Assembly (NCBI GenBank): GCA_027494115.1
Contig: JAOSJL010000001.1
Coordinates: 1,451,926-1,515,925 of the forward strand
Reading direction: 5' to 3'
Source: Acidimicrobiia bacterium
Lineage (GTDB): Bacteria; Actinomycetota; Acidimicrobiia; IMCC26256; JAOSJL01
DNA: 64,000 bases
The notes below the pieces were generated by a model. That model was given only the letters and a program-made list of their open reading frames with translations. It did no database searches and had not been told where the DNA came from. The translations under genes and the position numbers were made by a program. This document shows positions 52,068 through 61,352 of the stretch, piece after piece. Numbering within the stretch: the first letter of the stretch is position 1; each line of letters opens with the position of its first letter.

Positions 52068-53064
52068 CCTTCATCGGCATCTCGAAACGGTCCTCGTGAT
52101 CGAAGTTGCGCGACCAGAGACCGTCGAGCTCCGCCTTCTCGTCGGCCGAGAGAGGGAAGTCCGGCGCAGCGGCGAACTCCTTGACCTCTCCCGCGTCGAT
52201 CACGGTGGGCAGTACCGTGGCGAACGCCGGGTTGGCGAGGATTCCCGCGATGGCGGCCTGACCGATCGTGCGACCCGTCTCCGGAGCCCACAGGAACGAC
52301 AGGGTCTCGGCCTTCTCGAAGTTGTCGAGCATGTTGTCGCGGTTGCGGTGCGCCCGGTGATCGCCTTTCGGAAAGCGCGTATCGGGCGTGACCTTCCCGG
52401 ACAGCGTGTCCGATGCGTGGGGGACACGCGAGATCATGCTGCACCCACCATCGGCCACAACCGGCTCGGCCGCGAACGTCAGGCCCGGCTCCTGTTCGAG
52501 CACGTTGAAGACCGTCTGCAGTGTCGCGACGGGTCGCTCCCGGAGCGCGTAGAGGCCGTCCTCGACCCAGCCGATCGCCGGCCCGAGCGCCACGCCGATT
52601 TCGAGGATCTTTCCCTCGGAACGGAATGTCTCCAACTCCGCCCACAGATCATCGGACTCGAGGGCGTCGAGGCGCGCGTTGTGGAGCTGATAGAGGTCGA
52701 TGTAGTCGGTGCCGAGCCGTCGGAGTGATCCTTCGAGCTGTTCGCGCACGCCGCGCGGGCTCCAGTCCTGCGGGCGTTCGCGCTGACCGCCTGGTCGCTC
52801 TGCGGCGATGTCGTAGCCGCACTTCGTCGTGAGAACGATCTCGTCGCGCTCGGAGGCGAGTACGTCGGCCAGCAGTGTCTCGCCGACGCCGCCGTCGCCG
52901 TAGACGGGCGCTGTGTCGATGAAGTTGATGCCCGCGCCGAGCGCGGCGTGGAGCAGACCCTGCTCGTCGTCGACGGTGCCCCACCAGTCGCTGGCCAACG
53001 TCCAGGTGCCGAAGCCGACCTCTGACACCTCGAGTTGCGTGTCGCCGAGCCTGCGGTACCGCAT
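52057..53064 (-). CDS. aldo/keto reductase
   Basis: MRYRRLGDTQLEVSEVGFGTWTLASDWW...GINFIDTAPVYGDGGVGETLLADVL. Confidence 0.95.
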   Translation of the reverse strand: MRYRRLGDTQLEVSEVGFGTWTLASDWWGTVDDEQGLLHAALGAGINFIDTAPVYGDGGVGETLLADVLASERDEIVLTTKCGYDIAAERPGGQRERPQDWSPRGVREQLEGSLRRLGTDYIDLYQLHNARLDALESDDLWAELETFRSEGKILEIGVALGPAIGWVEDGLYALRERPVATLQTVFNVLEQEPGLTFAAEPVVADGGCSMISRVPHASDTLSGKVTPDTRFPKGDHRAHRNRDNMLDNFEKAETLSFLWAPETGRTIGQAAIAGILANPAFATVLPTVIDAGEVKEFAAAPDFPLSADEKAELDGLWSRNFDHEDRFEMPMKVSR

Positions 53065-53104
53065 GTGGATTTTCCTTGTCGACGGGAGATGTGCCGGGAA
53101 GGGA

Positions 53105-54211
53105 CTAGTCGAACGTGATGACCGAACGCGCCACTGCACCGTTCTCGATCGCGGTGAACGCTTCGTTGACCTCGTCGAGTGTGATCTTGGCTGAGACGAG
53201 CTCGTCGAGCTTGAGCTTCCCGTCCTTGTAGAGCGCGGCGAGCATCGGGACGTCGTGGTGCGTGTTGGAGGAGCCGTACCAGCAGCCGCGCACCTGCTTC
53301 TCGCCGACCAGGAACTCCATCGACGGATTGACCTCGATGGTGGCCTCCATATCCGGAACTCCGACGAGCACGGCTTGACCGCCGCGTCGCGTCATGGCGA
53401 GTGTCTGCTCGATCGTGGCCTCGAGCCCGATCACCTCGAAGGCCACGTCTGCGCCGCGACCGCCTGTGAGCTCCATCACCCGCTGGGTGGCGTCGACCTC
53501 GGTGGGGTTGACGATGTCGGTCGCGCCGAACTGTTGGGCGAGATCCAGCTTCGAGTCGAGCATGTCGACGGCGATCACGCGTCCGGCGCCGGCGTGGTTG
53601 GCCCCCTGGATCACGTTGAGGCCCACGCCACCGCAACCCAGAACCACCACGTTGTCTCCCTGGGCGATGTCGGCGGTGTTCACGGCGGCGCCGAATCCGG
53701 TGAGGACGCCGCAGCCGATGAGTGCCGCGGAGGAGAAGGGGATCTCCTGGTCGATCTTGACGGCGCCGATGGCGGGAACGATCGTCTCCTCGGAGAAGAG
53801 GCCGGCCGCCGCCATCTGAAGGAGTGGTTCGCCACCTCTGCTGAACCGGGCGGTCCCGTCGAGCAGGCCGCCGGTCATGAGCGCTTCGAATCCCACTTCG
53901 CAGAGCTCGGGTTCACTGCGCGAGCAGAAGAAGCATTCGCCGCACTGAGGCACCCACGAGACGACGACGTGATCGCCGACCTCGAGGCCCTGAACCCCGT
54001 CGCCGATCTGTTCGACGACACCGGCTCCCTCGTGTCCGAGCACAGCGGGAATCGGTTGGAGCAGAGTGCCGTTCTGCACGGACAGGTCCGAGTGGCACAC
54101 GCCCGCCGCCCGGGTACGAATTCGCACCTCGCCGGCTTTCGGGTCGGCGAGATCGACGTCCTGGACCGATATGGGAGAACCGACAGCTTCGCAGACGGCG
54201 GCCTTGGGCAT
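53105..54211 (-). CDS. Zn-dependent alcohol dehydrogenase (class III / MDR family)
   Basis: GVCHSDLSVQNGTLLQPIPAVLGHEGAGVVEQIGDGVQGLEVGDHVVVSWVPQCGECFFCSRSEPELCE, VVLGCGGVGLNVIQGANHAGAGRVIAVD. Confidence 0.95.
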   Translation of the reverse strand: MPKAAVCEAVGSPISVQDVDLADPKAGEVRIRTRAAGVCHSDLSVQNGTLLQPIPAVLGHEGAGVVEQIGDGVQGLEVGDHVVVSWVPQCGECFFCSRSEPELCEVGFEALMTGGLLDGTARFSRGGEPLLQMAAAGLFSEETIVPAIGAVKIDQEIPFSSAALIGCGVLTGFGAAVNTADIAQGDNVVVLGCGGVGLNVIQGANHAGAGRVIAVDMLDSKLDLAQQFGATDIVNPTEVDATQRVMELTGGRGADVAFEVIGLEATIEQTLAMTRRGGQAVLVGVPDMEATIEVNPSMEFLVGEKQVRGCWYGSSNTHHDVPMLAALYKDGKLKLDELVSAKITLDEVNEAFTAIENGAVARSVITFD

Positions 54212-54280
54212 GTGACGCTCCTGTGTGTCGAGGTGCCCGCAATCTACCGGGCACCTCGTCGCGCCGAGAAGCCGGGCCGC

Positions 54281-54577
54281 TCAGTGTGGGCGGCGGGCGT
54301 TGCGCTCGTCTCGCTCGGCGGCCCGCAGTCCGTATCCCATCACGATCGGTGCCGGAAGGATGATCACAGCGGCGATGAGAGCAACGACCACCGTGGTGAC
54401 CGCCCACGACGGGAAGTCGAAGGCGAACGCGGCCACGAAAGCGACGATCGCCACGAGCATGGCCGCGTAGCCGACTCGCTTCGCGAACGTGACCCACCGG
54501 CTGATGCGTGCCCGGCGGGCGACCATCGGATCCGGATCGTCCCGGTCGGGCTCTCTGTGGTTCACCACGTGCTCCAT
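54281..54577 (-). CDS. small membrane protein
   Basis: 98 aa with two hydrophobic helices; overlaps the 3' end of the neighbouring glycosyltransferase by 16 nt. Confidence 0.65.
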   Translation of the reverse strand: MEHVVNHREPDRDDPDPMVARRARISRWVTFAKRVGYAAMLVAIVAFVAAFAFDFPSWAVTTVVVALIAAVIILPAPIVMGYGLRAAERDERNARRPH

Positions 54578-55630
54578 CCTGCCCCTTCGAAGGCGCGCGC
54601 TATCCGATCGGGAAGCGTGGACAGGCTGAAGTTTCGAACAGCGACCTCCCGGTTGCGCTCCAACGCCGCTTGATCGGGATCGACGAGCCAGGCAGCAACT
54701 TCGTCGGGATTGCCGAGCGTGAACCACCGGAGCCCCGCGTCGTAGAACTCGACCAGCGGCGCGGAACCGACCACGAGTAGTCGACCCGCCAGGGCGGTTT
54801 CGACGATCGGGTTGCCGAAACCCTCCACCGTGGAGGGAAACACGACCACGTCGGCCGCCGCGTAGGCATCGGCGACGCGTTCGACGCGACCCACCGTGCA
54901 CTCGAGGGGGAACGCGTTGAGCAGCGCCGCGAGAGTCCGGCCGTAGTCCTCTTCGGCCGGGCCGGTGATCCAGTACCGGACGCGTCGGTCCATGAGGGCA
55001 TCGAGCTCGGCAGCGAATCTGAGGCCACCCGGAAGGTTCTTGCGCTCGATGGCACGCGTGGGTTGGAGAAGGACGACGTCGTCGGGGTCGAAGCCCAACA
55101 TCCGGCGTGTCGCCTCACGGTCTCCGTGGGGGCGTTTGTGTCGAAGGTGTTGGGAATCCTCACAGCATGGATTCCGCGCTCGGCCAGCTCCATCTGCGCT
55201 CGTTCGTTGATGGTCACGTGCAGAGCGCCGTCGATGTCCGGGGGATTCCTCGAACCTCGGTGAAGCGTTGGCGCTCCCACGGCAGGTCGTGATGGTGCAG
55301 GAGTGTGCGTCCGGCCCGGCGCTCGAGGACATCACCGACGACCCGCGACGCCGCCTCGTTGAGCGGCAGAGAACAGAGGTTCTCGACAACGACGAGCTCG
55401 TCGTCACCCAGGGCCTCGACCACGGTCGCGGCGTCGGGGCTCTCTACGACATCAAGGGCGAGGCGGGCAACAACGACGTCCGTCGGCTGCTTGGTGTCGA
55501 GGATCTCACCCGCGACCCGTCGCACGGCGAATCCCAGCTCGCCGAGCGCCCATGCCCACTTGGCAGCCTCGACCGACACTCCGTCGGTGCCACCGAGGCG
55601 GTACGAGACGATGACAGCGCGCCGGGGCAT
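54562..55630 (-). CDS. GT4-like glycosyltransferase (two frame interruptions at 55128-55132 and 55240-55244)
   Basis: MPRRAVIVSYRLGGTDGVSVEAAKWAWALGELGFAV... + LHVTINERAQMELAERGIHAVRIPNTFD + LQPTRAIERKNLPGGLRFAAEL...VADAYAAADVVVFPSTVEGFGNPIVETALAGRLLVVG. Confidence 0.85.
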
Positions 55631-55698
55631 GTGGTGACCCTATGTGTGGTGGGGAACCGATCCGAGTGTCCGACCTGAGCGCTCGGGTCGACGCGCCG

Positions 55699-56397
55699 TC
55701 AGGCCGGGAGTCCGAGGCGCCGGTTCGTGGCGTCGAGGACGGCCCGTGCCAGCGCCTCGGCGTCGCGGTTGCTGTGCACGACTGCGGTTCCCACGAGCTG
55801 GTGCTCGGTGGGTGCGTCGAGGAGAGCGAGGGTCACGACGGCGACGTGCGTCCTGCCCACGGGTAGAACGTGAGCGGTGTCGACGGCCACGTCGCCGGCT
55901 CGCGGCGACAGGTGGCGCAGCGCACACAGCACCGCCTCGGCGACGATGCGACCGTGCGCCACCGACGCGATGGAACCCTCCGCCTCACCGTGTACCTGGG
56001 CCCCGGCTTCGCCGAGCACGACGGCGATTCGCGTGTGGGCCGTGTCGCTGTGCTCGTCGACGGACAGGAGAGCGGGCCGCCCGTATCCCGCGGTCTCCGG
56101 GGTGGTGGCCGGGACCTCGGGATCGGTCGGGTGATCCGGAGCCCGGGTCGCGCGAGCCCGTAGGTCGCGTTCCTCGAGCTGGACCACCGAGATCGTGCGC
56201 CGGTCGAGACGGAGCCCGAACGACGCCAGTGCGACCGACTCCACGTCACGCGCGACCTGCTTCGGAGGCTTTCCGGGCAGCGCCACGACGTGGATCTCGG
56301 CCACCCCGCCCGATGGCTTGGCCACAACCCGCGCGATCGAGACATCGGGAAGGCGCGCCAGTTCGCGCTCCAAGCCTTGAAGATCACGATCGTCCAC
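55699..56397 (-). CDS. conserved hypothetical protein with repeated ACT-like/actinobacterial domain
   Basis: 232 aa intact ORF, MDDRDLQGLERELARLPDVSIARVVAKPSGGVAEIHVVALPGKPPKQVARDVESVALASFGLRLDRRTISVVQL. Confidence 0.65.
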   Translation of the reverse strand: MDDRDLQGLERELARLPDVSIARVVAKPSGGVAEIHVVALPGKPPKQVARDVESVALASFGLRLDRRTISVVQLEERDLRARATRAPDHPTDPEVPATTPETAGYGRPALLSVDEHSDTAHTRIAVVLGEAGAQVHGEAEGSIASVAHGRIVAEAVLCALRHLSPRAGDVAVDTAHVLPVGRTHVAVVTLALLDAPTEHQLVGTAVVHSNRDAEALARAVLDATNRRLGLPA

Positions 56398-56565
56398 GCC
56401 GGCGCCTCCCAGGGGTGAACACTATGCGTGAGGAAGGCCATCCGGAAGATGTTCTGGCCGAAATTGGTACTTGTGTTGTTTGTGTTAATCAGTGAGACTG
56501 CTGTGATTCACGGTGGAACCCCGGAACCGGACGAAAGCCCGGAACCGGTGACACCGCGAAGGTCC

Positions 56566-56625
56566 GGGTGTTCGGGGGCCCAGCGGGCGGATCCCCAGGG
56601 CCGAACACCGGGTCGTGCGACCCGG
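56566..56625. other. tandem strong hairpins in divergent intergenic region (possible structured leader RNA or terminator)
   Basis: GGTGTTCGG (56567-56575) / CCGAACACC (56601-56609), followed by CCGGGTCG-TG-CGACCCGG (56608-56625). Confidence 0.35.
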
Positions 56626-56791
56626 CTTCGACAAACCCGACCGACGACCAAGGAGCACCACACGTTCGCCAGTCGGCCCCGGACCGGGTGCCGGCGGGAT
56701 CCCGCACGATCGGCCACTTCAGCGGAGCGGACTCACGTCCGGGACCCGGCACGGGTCTCGGATCGTCGATTCGCACGAAGGAGGGTGTGCG

Positions 56792-56887
56792 ATGGTGCAA
56801 ACCCTGTACGTCCGACTGACCGTCTATGCGACGGCTGCGACGGGGCTGCTCTTCGTGGGTGGCACACGCCGCGGCTTCTGGCACTAG
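56792..56887 (+). CDS. candidate 31-aa small protein
   Basis: ATGGTGCAAACC... = MVQTLYVRLTVYATAATGLLFVGGTRRGFWH*; preceded by AAGGAGGG 7-8 nt upstream (strong Shine-Dalgarno); hydrophobic core. Confidence 0.4.
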   Translation: MVQTLYVRLTVYATAATGLLFVGGTRRGFWH

Positions 56888-56962
56888 AGCGGAGCGGATC
56901 GGCCCACGTCGGGGTCTCGCCTGCACACGGCCCGGCACCGCCGGCGTCGTGGCATCGACGAC

Positions 56963-58372
56963 ATGGTGAGGACGGACGCGACGACACACGCGACCAGGGG
57001 GTCGCGGCGATTCCACGCCTTCGGCATCGGCATCGGCTGCTCAGCCGTTGTCCTTGCGACCGTGCTGTGCGTGGTCGGGCGAGCTCCGGCGGTCGGCCCA
57101 CTCCTCGTCTTCGGTGGGCTGGTGGCCTTCGCGGAGAATCGGGGGGTCGAATTCCCCGATGGGACAACCCTGTCGGCGAGCAGCGTGCCGACGATGGCGG
57201 CGGTCGTGGTCTTCCACGCGCAGGGCGCTCCGGCGGGGGCGATGGTGGTGGCGATGTGCGGTGCCCTCTACCTGCCTGCACTGCGCGACCACGACATCGG
57301 CCGCGTGCTCTTCCACGCGGGAAGCTACGGCCTGGCGACACTGGTGGTGTCGCTGACCTTCGCCGGCCTGGCGGCCGTTGCCGACTCGACGGGCCTTGCT
57401 CTCCTCCTGATCACGCTCCCTGTGGCGCTCGTCGACCTCCTGGTGAACGACCTGCTCGTCGCCGTCGCGGTGGCGCTCTCGCGGGGGCGGACCGTCCTGT
57501 CCTCTCTCGCGCGGTTCCGCCCCGGCTCGTGGCAGGTCGTGCCTTTCACGCTGTTCGGGCTCGTGATGGGGACGGTCTGGGTCGAGTTCGGTGCCATCAC
57601 GCTTCCGTTGTTCATCGTGCCGGTCGTTGTCGCCCACCGCACCTTCCACGCCTATCAGGATCTGCACCGGGCGCATGAGGCCACCCTCGAGACGTTGCTG
57701 CGTGCACTGGAGGCCAAGGACGGCGGCACGGCGCGACACGTGCGACGGGTCGCGGCCTATGCGACGAGCATCGGGGAGGATCTCGGGCTGACCCCGGCCC
57801 GCCTCGAGCGACTGCGTTGCGCCGCTCTCATGCACGACGTGGGAAAGCTCGCTGTCCCGAGCGAGTTGCTCAACAAGCCCGGCCGTCTCACGCGGGCCGA
57901 ATTCGAACGGGTCCATCGCCACGAGGCCGTGTCGGTAGCCATTCTCGAACGGATCGACTTCCTGCGTGACATCGCGCCGAGCGCGGTGAGCGAGTACTCC
58001 CGCTACGACGGCACTGACCCACCGGACTCGCGCGGAGCCACGAGGGTTCTACGCACCCGGCGCACGCCGCTGGAGCCGCACATCGTCCACGTCGCCGATG
58101 CGTTCGACGCCATGACGTCGTCGCGGGCGTACCGGAGGGCGCTCGATCTCGACGTGGCACTCGACGAGCTCCGACGGTGCGCCGGCACGCAGTTCCACCC
58201 TCGCTGTGTGGAGGCGCTCGTTCGGGTCGTACAGGAGCAGGATCCGGTCGTCGATGTTCCGGGTGCCTCGTCGCCCGAGCTCTTCGCCGTCCCTCCCCCC
58301 GTCGTCGGCACCGGGTCGGCCGGCCTCGGGGATCTCGCCGACGCGCACGCGACGGGAACGGCCGGCGCGTGA
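56963..58372 (+). CDS. membrane-anchored HD-domain (HD-GYP-like) phosphohydrolase
   Basis: N-terminal multi-TM region; HVRRVAAYATSIGEDLGLTPARLERLRCAALMHDVGKLAVPSELLNKPGRL...HVADAFDAMTSSRAYRRALDLDVALDELRRCAGTQFHPRCVEALV. Confidence 0.9.
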   Translation: MVRTDATTHATRGSRRFHAFGIGIGCSAVVLATVLCVVGRAPAVGPLLVFGGLVAFAENRGVEFPDGTTLSASSVPTMAAVVVFHAQGAPAGAMVVAMCGALYLPALRDHDIGRVLFHAGSYGLATLVVSLTFAGLAAVADSTGLALLLITLPVALVDLLVNDLLVAVAVALSRGRTVLSSLARFRPGSWQVVPFTLFGLVMGTVWVEFGAITLPLFIVPVVVAHRTFHAYQDLHRAHEATLETLLRALEAKDGGTARHVRRVAAYATSIGEDLGLTPARLERLRCAALMHDVGKLAVPSELLNKPGRLTRAEFERVHRHEAVSVAILERIDFLRDIAPSAVSEYSRYDGTDPPDSRGATRVLRTRRTPLEPHIVHVADAFDAMTSSRAYRRALDLDVALDELRRCAGTQFHPRCVEALVRVVQEQDPVVDVPGASSPELFAVPPPVVGTGSAGLGDLADAHATGTAGA

Positions 58373-59713
58373 GCCGAATGGTCCGAGCCGCGGTTCTCGC
58401 CGGGATCGGTGTGGGTGCACTCGCGATGGCGGTTATCGCCGGAGAAGGTGCCGATGTGGACGCCGTCGTGCTCGGCCTCGGCATCATGGCCGGAGAGGCC
58501 CTCGTCCTCCACCCCGCCGGCGGACCTCGGGTGCCGGCTTCGCACGCGGTCGTGCTCGTTGCCCTGCGCGTTCTTCCGTGGGCCACGTTGGTGATCGTCT
58601 GCGTCCTCGCGTTCACGCTTGCCGCGTGGGCCGCGGGCGGACTCAGGACACGCGGCGGCCGCTGGAACCTGGGCGTGCGGATCGGCACGGCGGTTGCCGC
58701 CGGGTGCGCCTACTACGCCGTTCTGGCTCTTGCTCCCGCTGAGACGACGCGATGGGTCCTCGCGGCCCTGAGTGCGGCGGCCGCATCCCAGATGGCGATC
58801 GATGAGCTCGTTGCCCGTCTCCGCCACGGTTTCCGTGGTTCCGGGAGGACACGGTCGACGCGCGGGCGACCGGAAGCCGTCGGTTCCCGCTCGCAGCTGT
58901 GGCCCCGTGGCCGCGCAGCGGCGTTGGCGGTAGCGAGCAGCGGCGTTCTGATGTCTCTGGTGTCGAGCGGTGCGGAAGGGCGCCCGGGCCCGGGTCGATG
59001 GAGCAGTGTGCTGCTGGCGGTGCCACTGGTCGCGGCGTGGGCGGCCGACAGCATGGCCCGACGCGCGCGCAGCAACTATCTCCAGACCATTGACGCGCTC
59101 GCGGCGACGCCTGAGCTGGGTGGCCATGTGCCGACGGGGGAGTACAGAACGAGTGGTGACGCTGTCGCGACAGGTCGGCGAATCACTGGATCTCGATCTA
59201 CGGGCCATGGAGGACCTGGAGGCCGCCGCACGTCTGCACCGACTCGGATCGGTGTGTCTGGCGCCCGCACCGGCGGGCTCTTCGACGCCGCGGCCCCGGA
59301 GATCGCGCTCGTGGATGGGCACCTCCGGTCACACGAGGGACAGCGAGTTGGCCCGGGTGGCCGACATGACCGCGCACATCCTCGCCGGCGGCGACCGCCT
59401 CGACCGCGTGGGCACCGTCGTGGCGGCGGCGGCTCGACCTCATCGCCGGACGCGGTCCTCGGAGAACGGTTCGCGGACATCGGAGGACACCGAACGGGCG
59501 GCCGAGCCTCCCGGCGCCGGTGTTCTGCGTGTGGTGAGTACGTACGAGGAACTGACCGGTGGCGACGACGGCCGGGCCGTTCTCGCACTCGAACGGATGT
59601 ACACGGGTCCCGCGTACATGTTCGATCCCGGTGCACTGGCAGCTCTCGAGATCGTGCTCTCGGACAGCGGCCTTCTGGACGCCGGCTCCCGGTCGGAAGA
59701 CGGCGAAGTGTGA
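58369..59713 (+). CDS. membrane-anchored, catalytically degenerate HD-GYP-like protein (frame interruption near 59136-59140, possible compensating pair at about 59270-59340)
   Basis: GTGA overlap with upstream gene; multi-TM N-terminus; ERVVTLSRQVGESLDLDLRAMEDLEAAARLHRLGSVCLAP (HD replaced by HR), RVVSTYEELTGGDDGRAVLALERMYTGPAYMFDPGALAALEI. Confidence 0.7.
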
Positions 59714-59754
59714 GCACCCGGCCTGACGACGGTCGTGCACTACGATCCGTCGCC

Positions 59755-59973
59755 GTGCACGAGATCAGAGCCCAGATCGCGGCCAACGTGTGGCAGATCG
59801 TCGCCGAGCTCGGAACGATGGTGGCCGAAGGCGACGACATCGCCATCCTCGAATCCATGAAGATGGAGATTCCCGTCACCACTCCGGTTCCGGGTGTCGT
59901 GCGTGAACTGCACGTCGAAGCATCCCAACAGGTCGCCGAAGGTGACCTCATCGCACTCATCGACGAGTCCTGA
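59755..59973 (+). CDS. free-standing biotin/lipoyl attachment domain protein
   Basis: VHEIRAQIAANVWQIVAELGTMVAEGDDIAILESMKMEIPVTTPVPGVVRELHVEASQQVAEGDLIALIDES; GTG start; ESMKMEIPV biotinyl motif. Confidence 0.88.
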   Translation: MHEIRAQIAANVWQIVAELGTMVAEGDDIAILESMKMEIPVTTPVPGVVRELHVEASQQVAEGDLIALIDES

Positions 59974-59979
59974 CGTTCC

Positions 59980-60822
59980 GTGATCCGCTGGGAAGTGCGC
60001 GGCCAGGTCGCGGTCGCGACTCTGGAGAGGCCGGAACGGCGAAACGCGCTTCACGCTCCCGGTTGTGACCAGCTGCGTCGGTATCTCGAAGACGCCGACG
60101 GCGTCCGCGCGGTGGTCCTCACGGGAGCGGGTAGCGCCTTCTGCGCGGGTGCCGACCTCGGCACCCGTTTCGACCTCGCTCACAGCGAGGCACCGGGCCA
60201 TTCCGAAGCGCTGAAGGGCTCGGGTTCCCACGAACCCGGGGGAGAGTGGCACGAGCAACGCCGCGACACGTTTCGGCCCGCCTTTGAGGGACTCCTTGAC
60301 GCGCTCGGAGCACTACCGGCGCCCGTGATCGCTGCGGTTCACGGCCCTGCCATCGGCGCCGGAACGCAGCTCGCGGTCGCCTGCGACATCCGGGTGGCCG
60401 ACGATCGGGCACGTTTCGGTATTCCCGCCGGCAAGCTCGGGATCCATCTGCATTGGACGAACATCCAGCGGCTGGTTCAGCTCGTCGGACCGGGTCCGGC
60501 GCGCGATCTGCTCCTCACGAGCCGGACGATCGGTGTGGACGAGGCGGAACGTATGGGCCTGGTCGACCGCCGCGCCGACGACGCACTGGCGGCGGCACTC
60601 GAGGTCGCCGATGAGATCGCGACGCTCGCCCCCCTCACCGTCGCCGGCCACAAGCACGCTCTCGAGTTGATCAGCGAGCGTGGCGGTCTGCGCCCCGGTA
60701 CCGACGACGACGCCATTGCGGCCATCGACGCCGACGAGGAACGGGCCTTCGCGAGCGACGATCTCCGGATCGGGATGGAGGCGTTCGCCGCCAAGACACG
60801 CCCAGAGTTCGAGGGCCACTGA
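59980..60822 (+). CDS. enoyl-CoA hydratase/isomerase family protein
   Basis: VATLERPERRNALHAPGCDQLRRYLEDADGVRAVVLTGAGSAFCAGADLGTRF...AVHGPAIGAGTQLAVACDIRVADDRARFGIPAGKLGI. Confidence 0.95.
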   Translation: MIRWEVRGQVAVATLERPERRNALHAPGCDQLRRYLEDADGVRAVVLTGAGSAFCAGADLGTRFDLAHSEAPGHSEALKGSGSHEPGGEWHEQRRDTFRPAFEGLLDALGALPAPVIAAVHGPAIGAGTQLAVACDIRVADDRARFGIPAGKLGIHLHWTNIQRLVQLVGPGPARDLLLTSRTIGVDEAERMGLVDRRADDALAAALEVADEIATLAPLTVAGHKHALELISERGGLRPGTDDDAIAAIDADEERAFASDDLRIGMEAFAAKTRPEFEGH

Positions 60823-60902
60823 CGCCGGGCCGTCCCCAGGGTCGGGACCGGCCGACGCATCGTCACGCGGTGGGGGTTCGGGGGAGGAGGATGCCTCTCC
60901 CG

Positions 60903-61352
60903 TCAACGACGGCTCCACGCCACGATGACGCTGACGATTCCGACCGTCCCCCACACGATCGCCAGTGCCCATGCGGTGGCGGTGGGGTAGTCGAGGGGAC
61001 GGAGCGTCGGGTTCCCGGGGTTGCCCCCGAGACCGAGCAGTGGAACCGCCACGACGAGCAGCACCGCCGCGCTGATCACGCATCCCGCGGTCACCGGCGC
61101 TCTCCACGGAGCGGGAAGCATCCGGGCGACGAGCGCCCCGACCGCGAAGGTGACCGGGGCGAGGATCGAGTCGTGCACGACGTCGATTCCCACGTAGAAC
61201 ACGGCCCAGTTCAGGAGCTCGCCCTCGATGTTGCGGATCAGACCGACGAGTCCGTACACCATCAGCGCGCCGCCCAGGGCGAGGCCGACCCAGAAGAGCA
61301 TTCCGTGAGTGTTCGTTCCCGAACCGGATCCCGGGCGGGTCTCGGTGCTCAC
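60903..61352 (-). CDS. multi-TM membrane protein
   Basis: VSTETRPGSGSGTNTHGMLFWVGLALGGALMVYGLVGLIRNIEGELLNWAVFYVGIDVVHDSILAPVTFAVGALVARMLPAPWR; GTGA overlap with upstream gene. Confidence 0.8.
   Translation of the reverse strand: MSTETRPGSGSGTNTHGMLFWVGLALGGALMVYGLVGLIRNIEGELLNWAVFYVGIDVVHDSILAPVTFAVGALVARMLPAPWRAPVTAGCVISAAVLLVVAVPLLGLGGNPGNPTLRPLDYPTATAWALAIVWGTVGIVSVIVAWSRR

Noticed and set aside
53255-54673. 472-aa plus-strand ORF
   Set aside because: Antisense to the alcohol dehydrogenase; shadow ORF.
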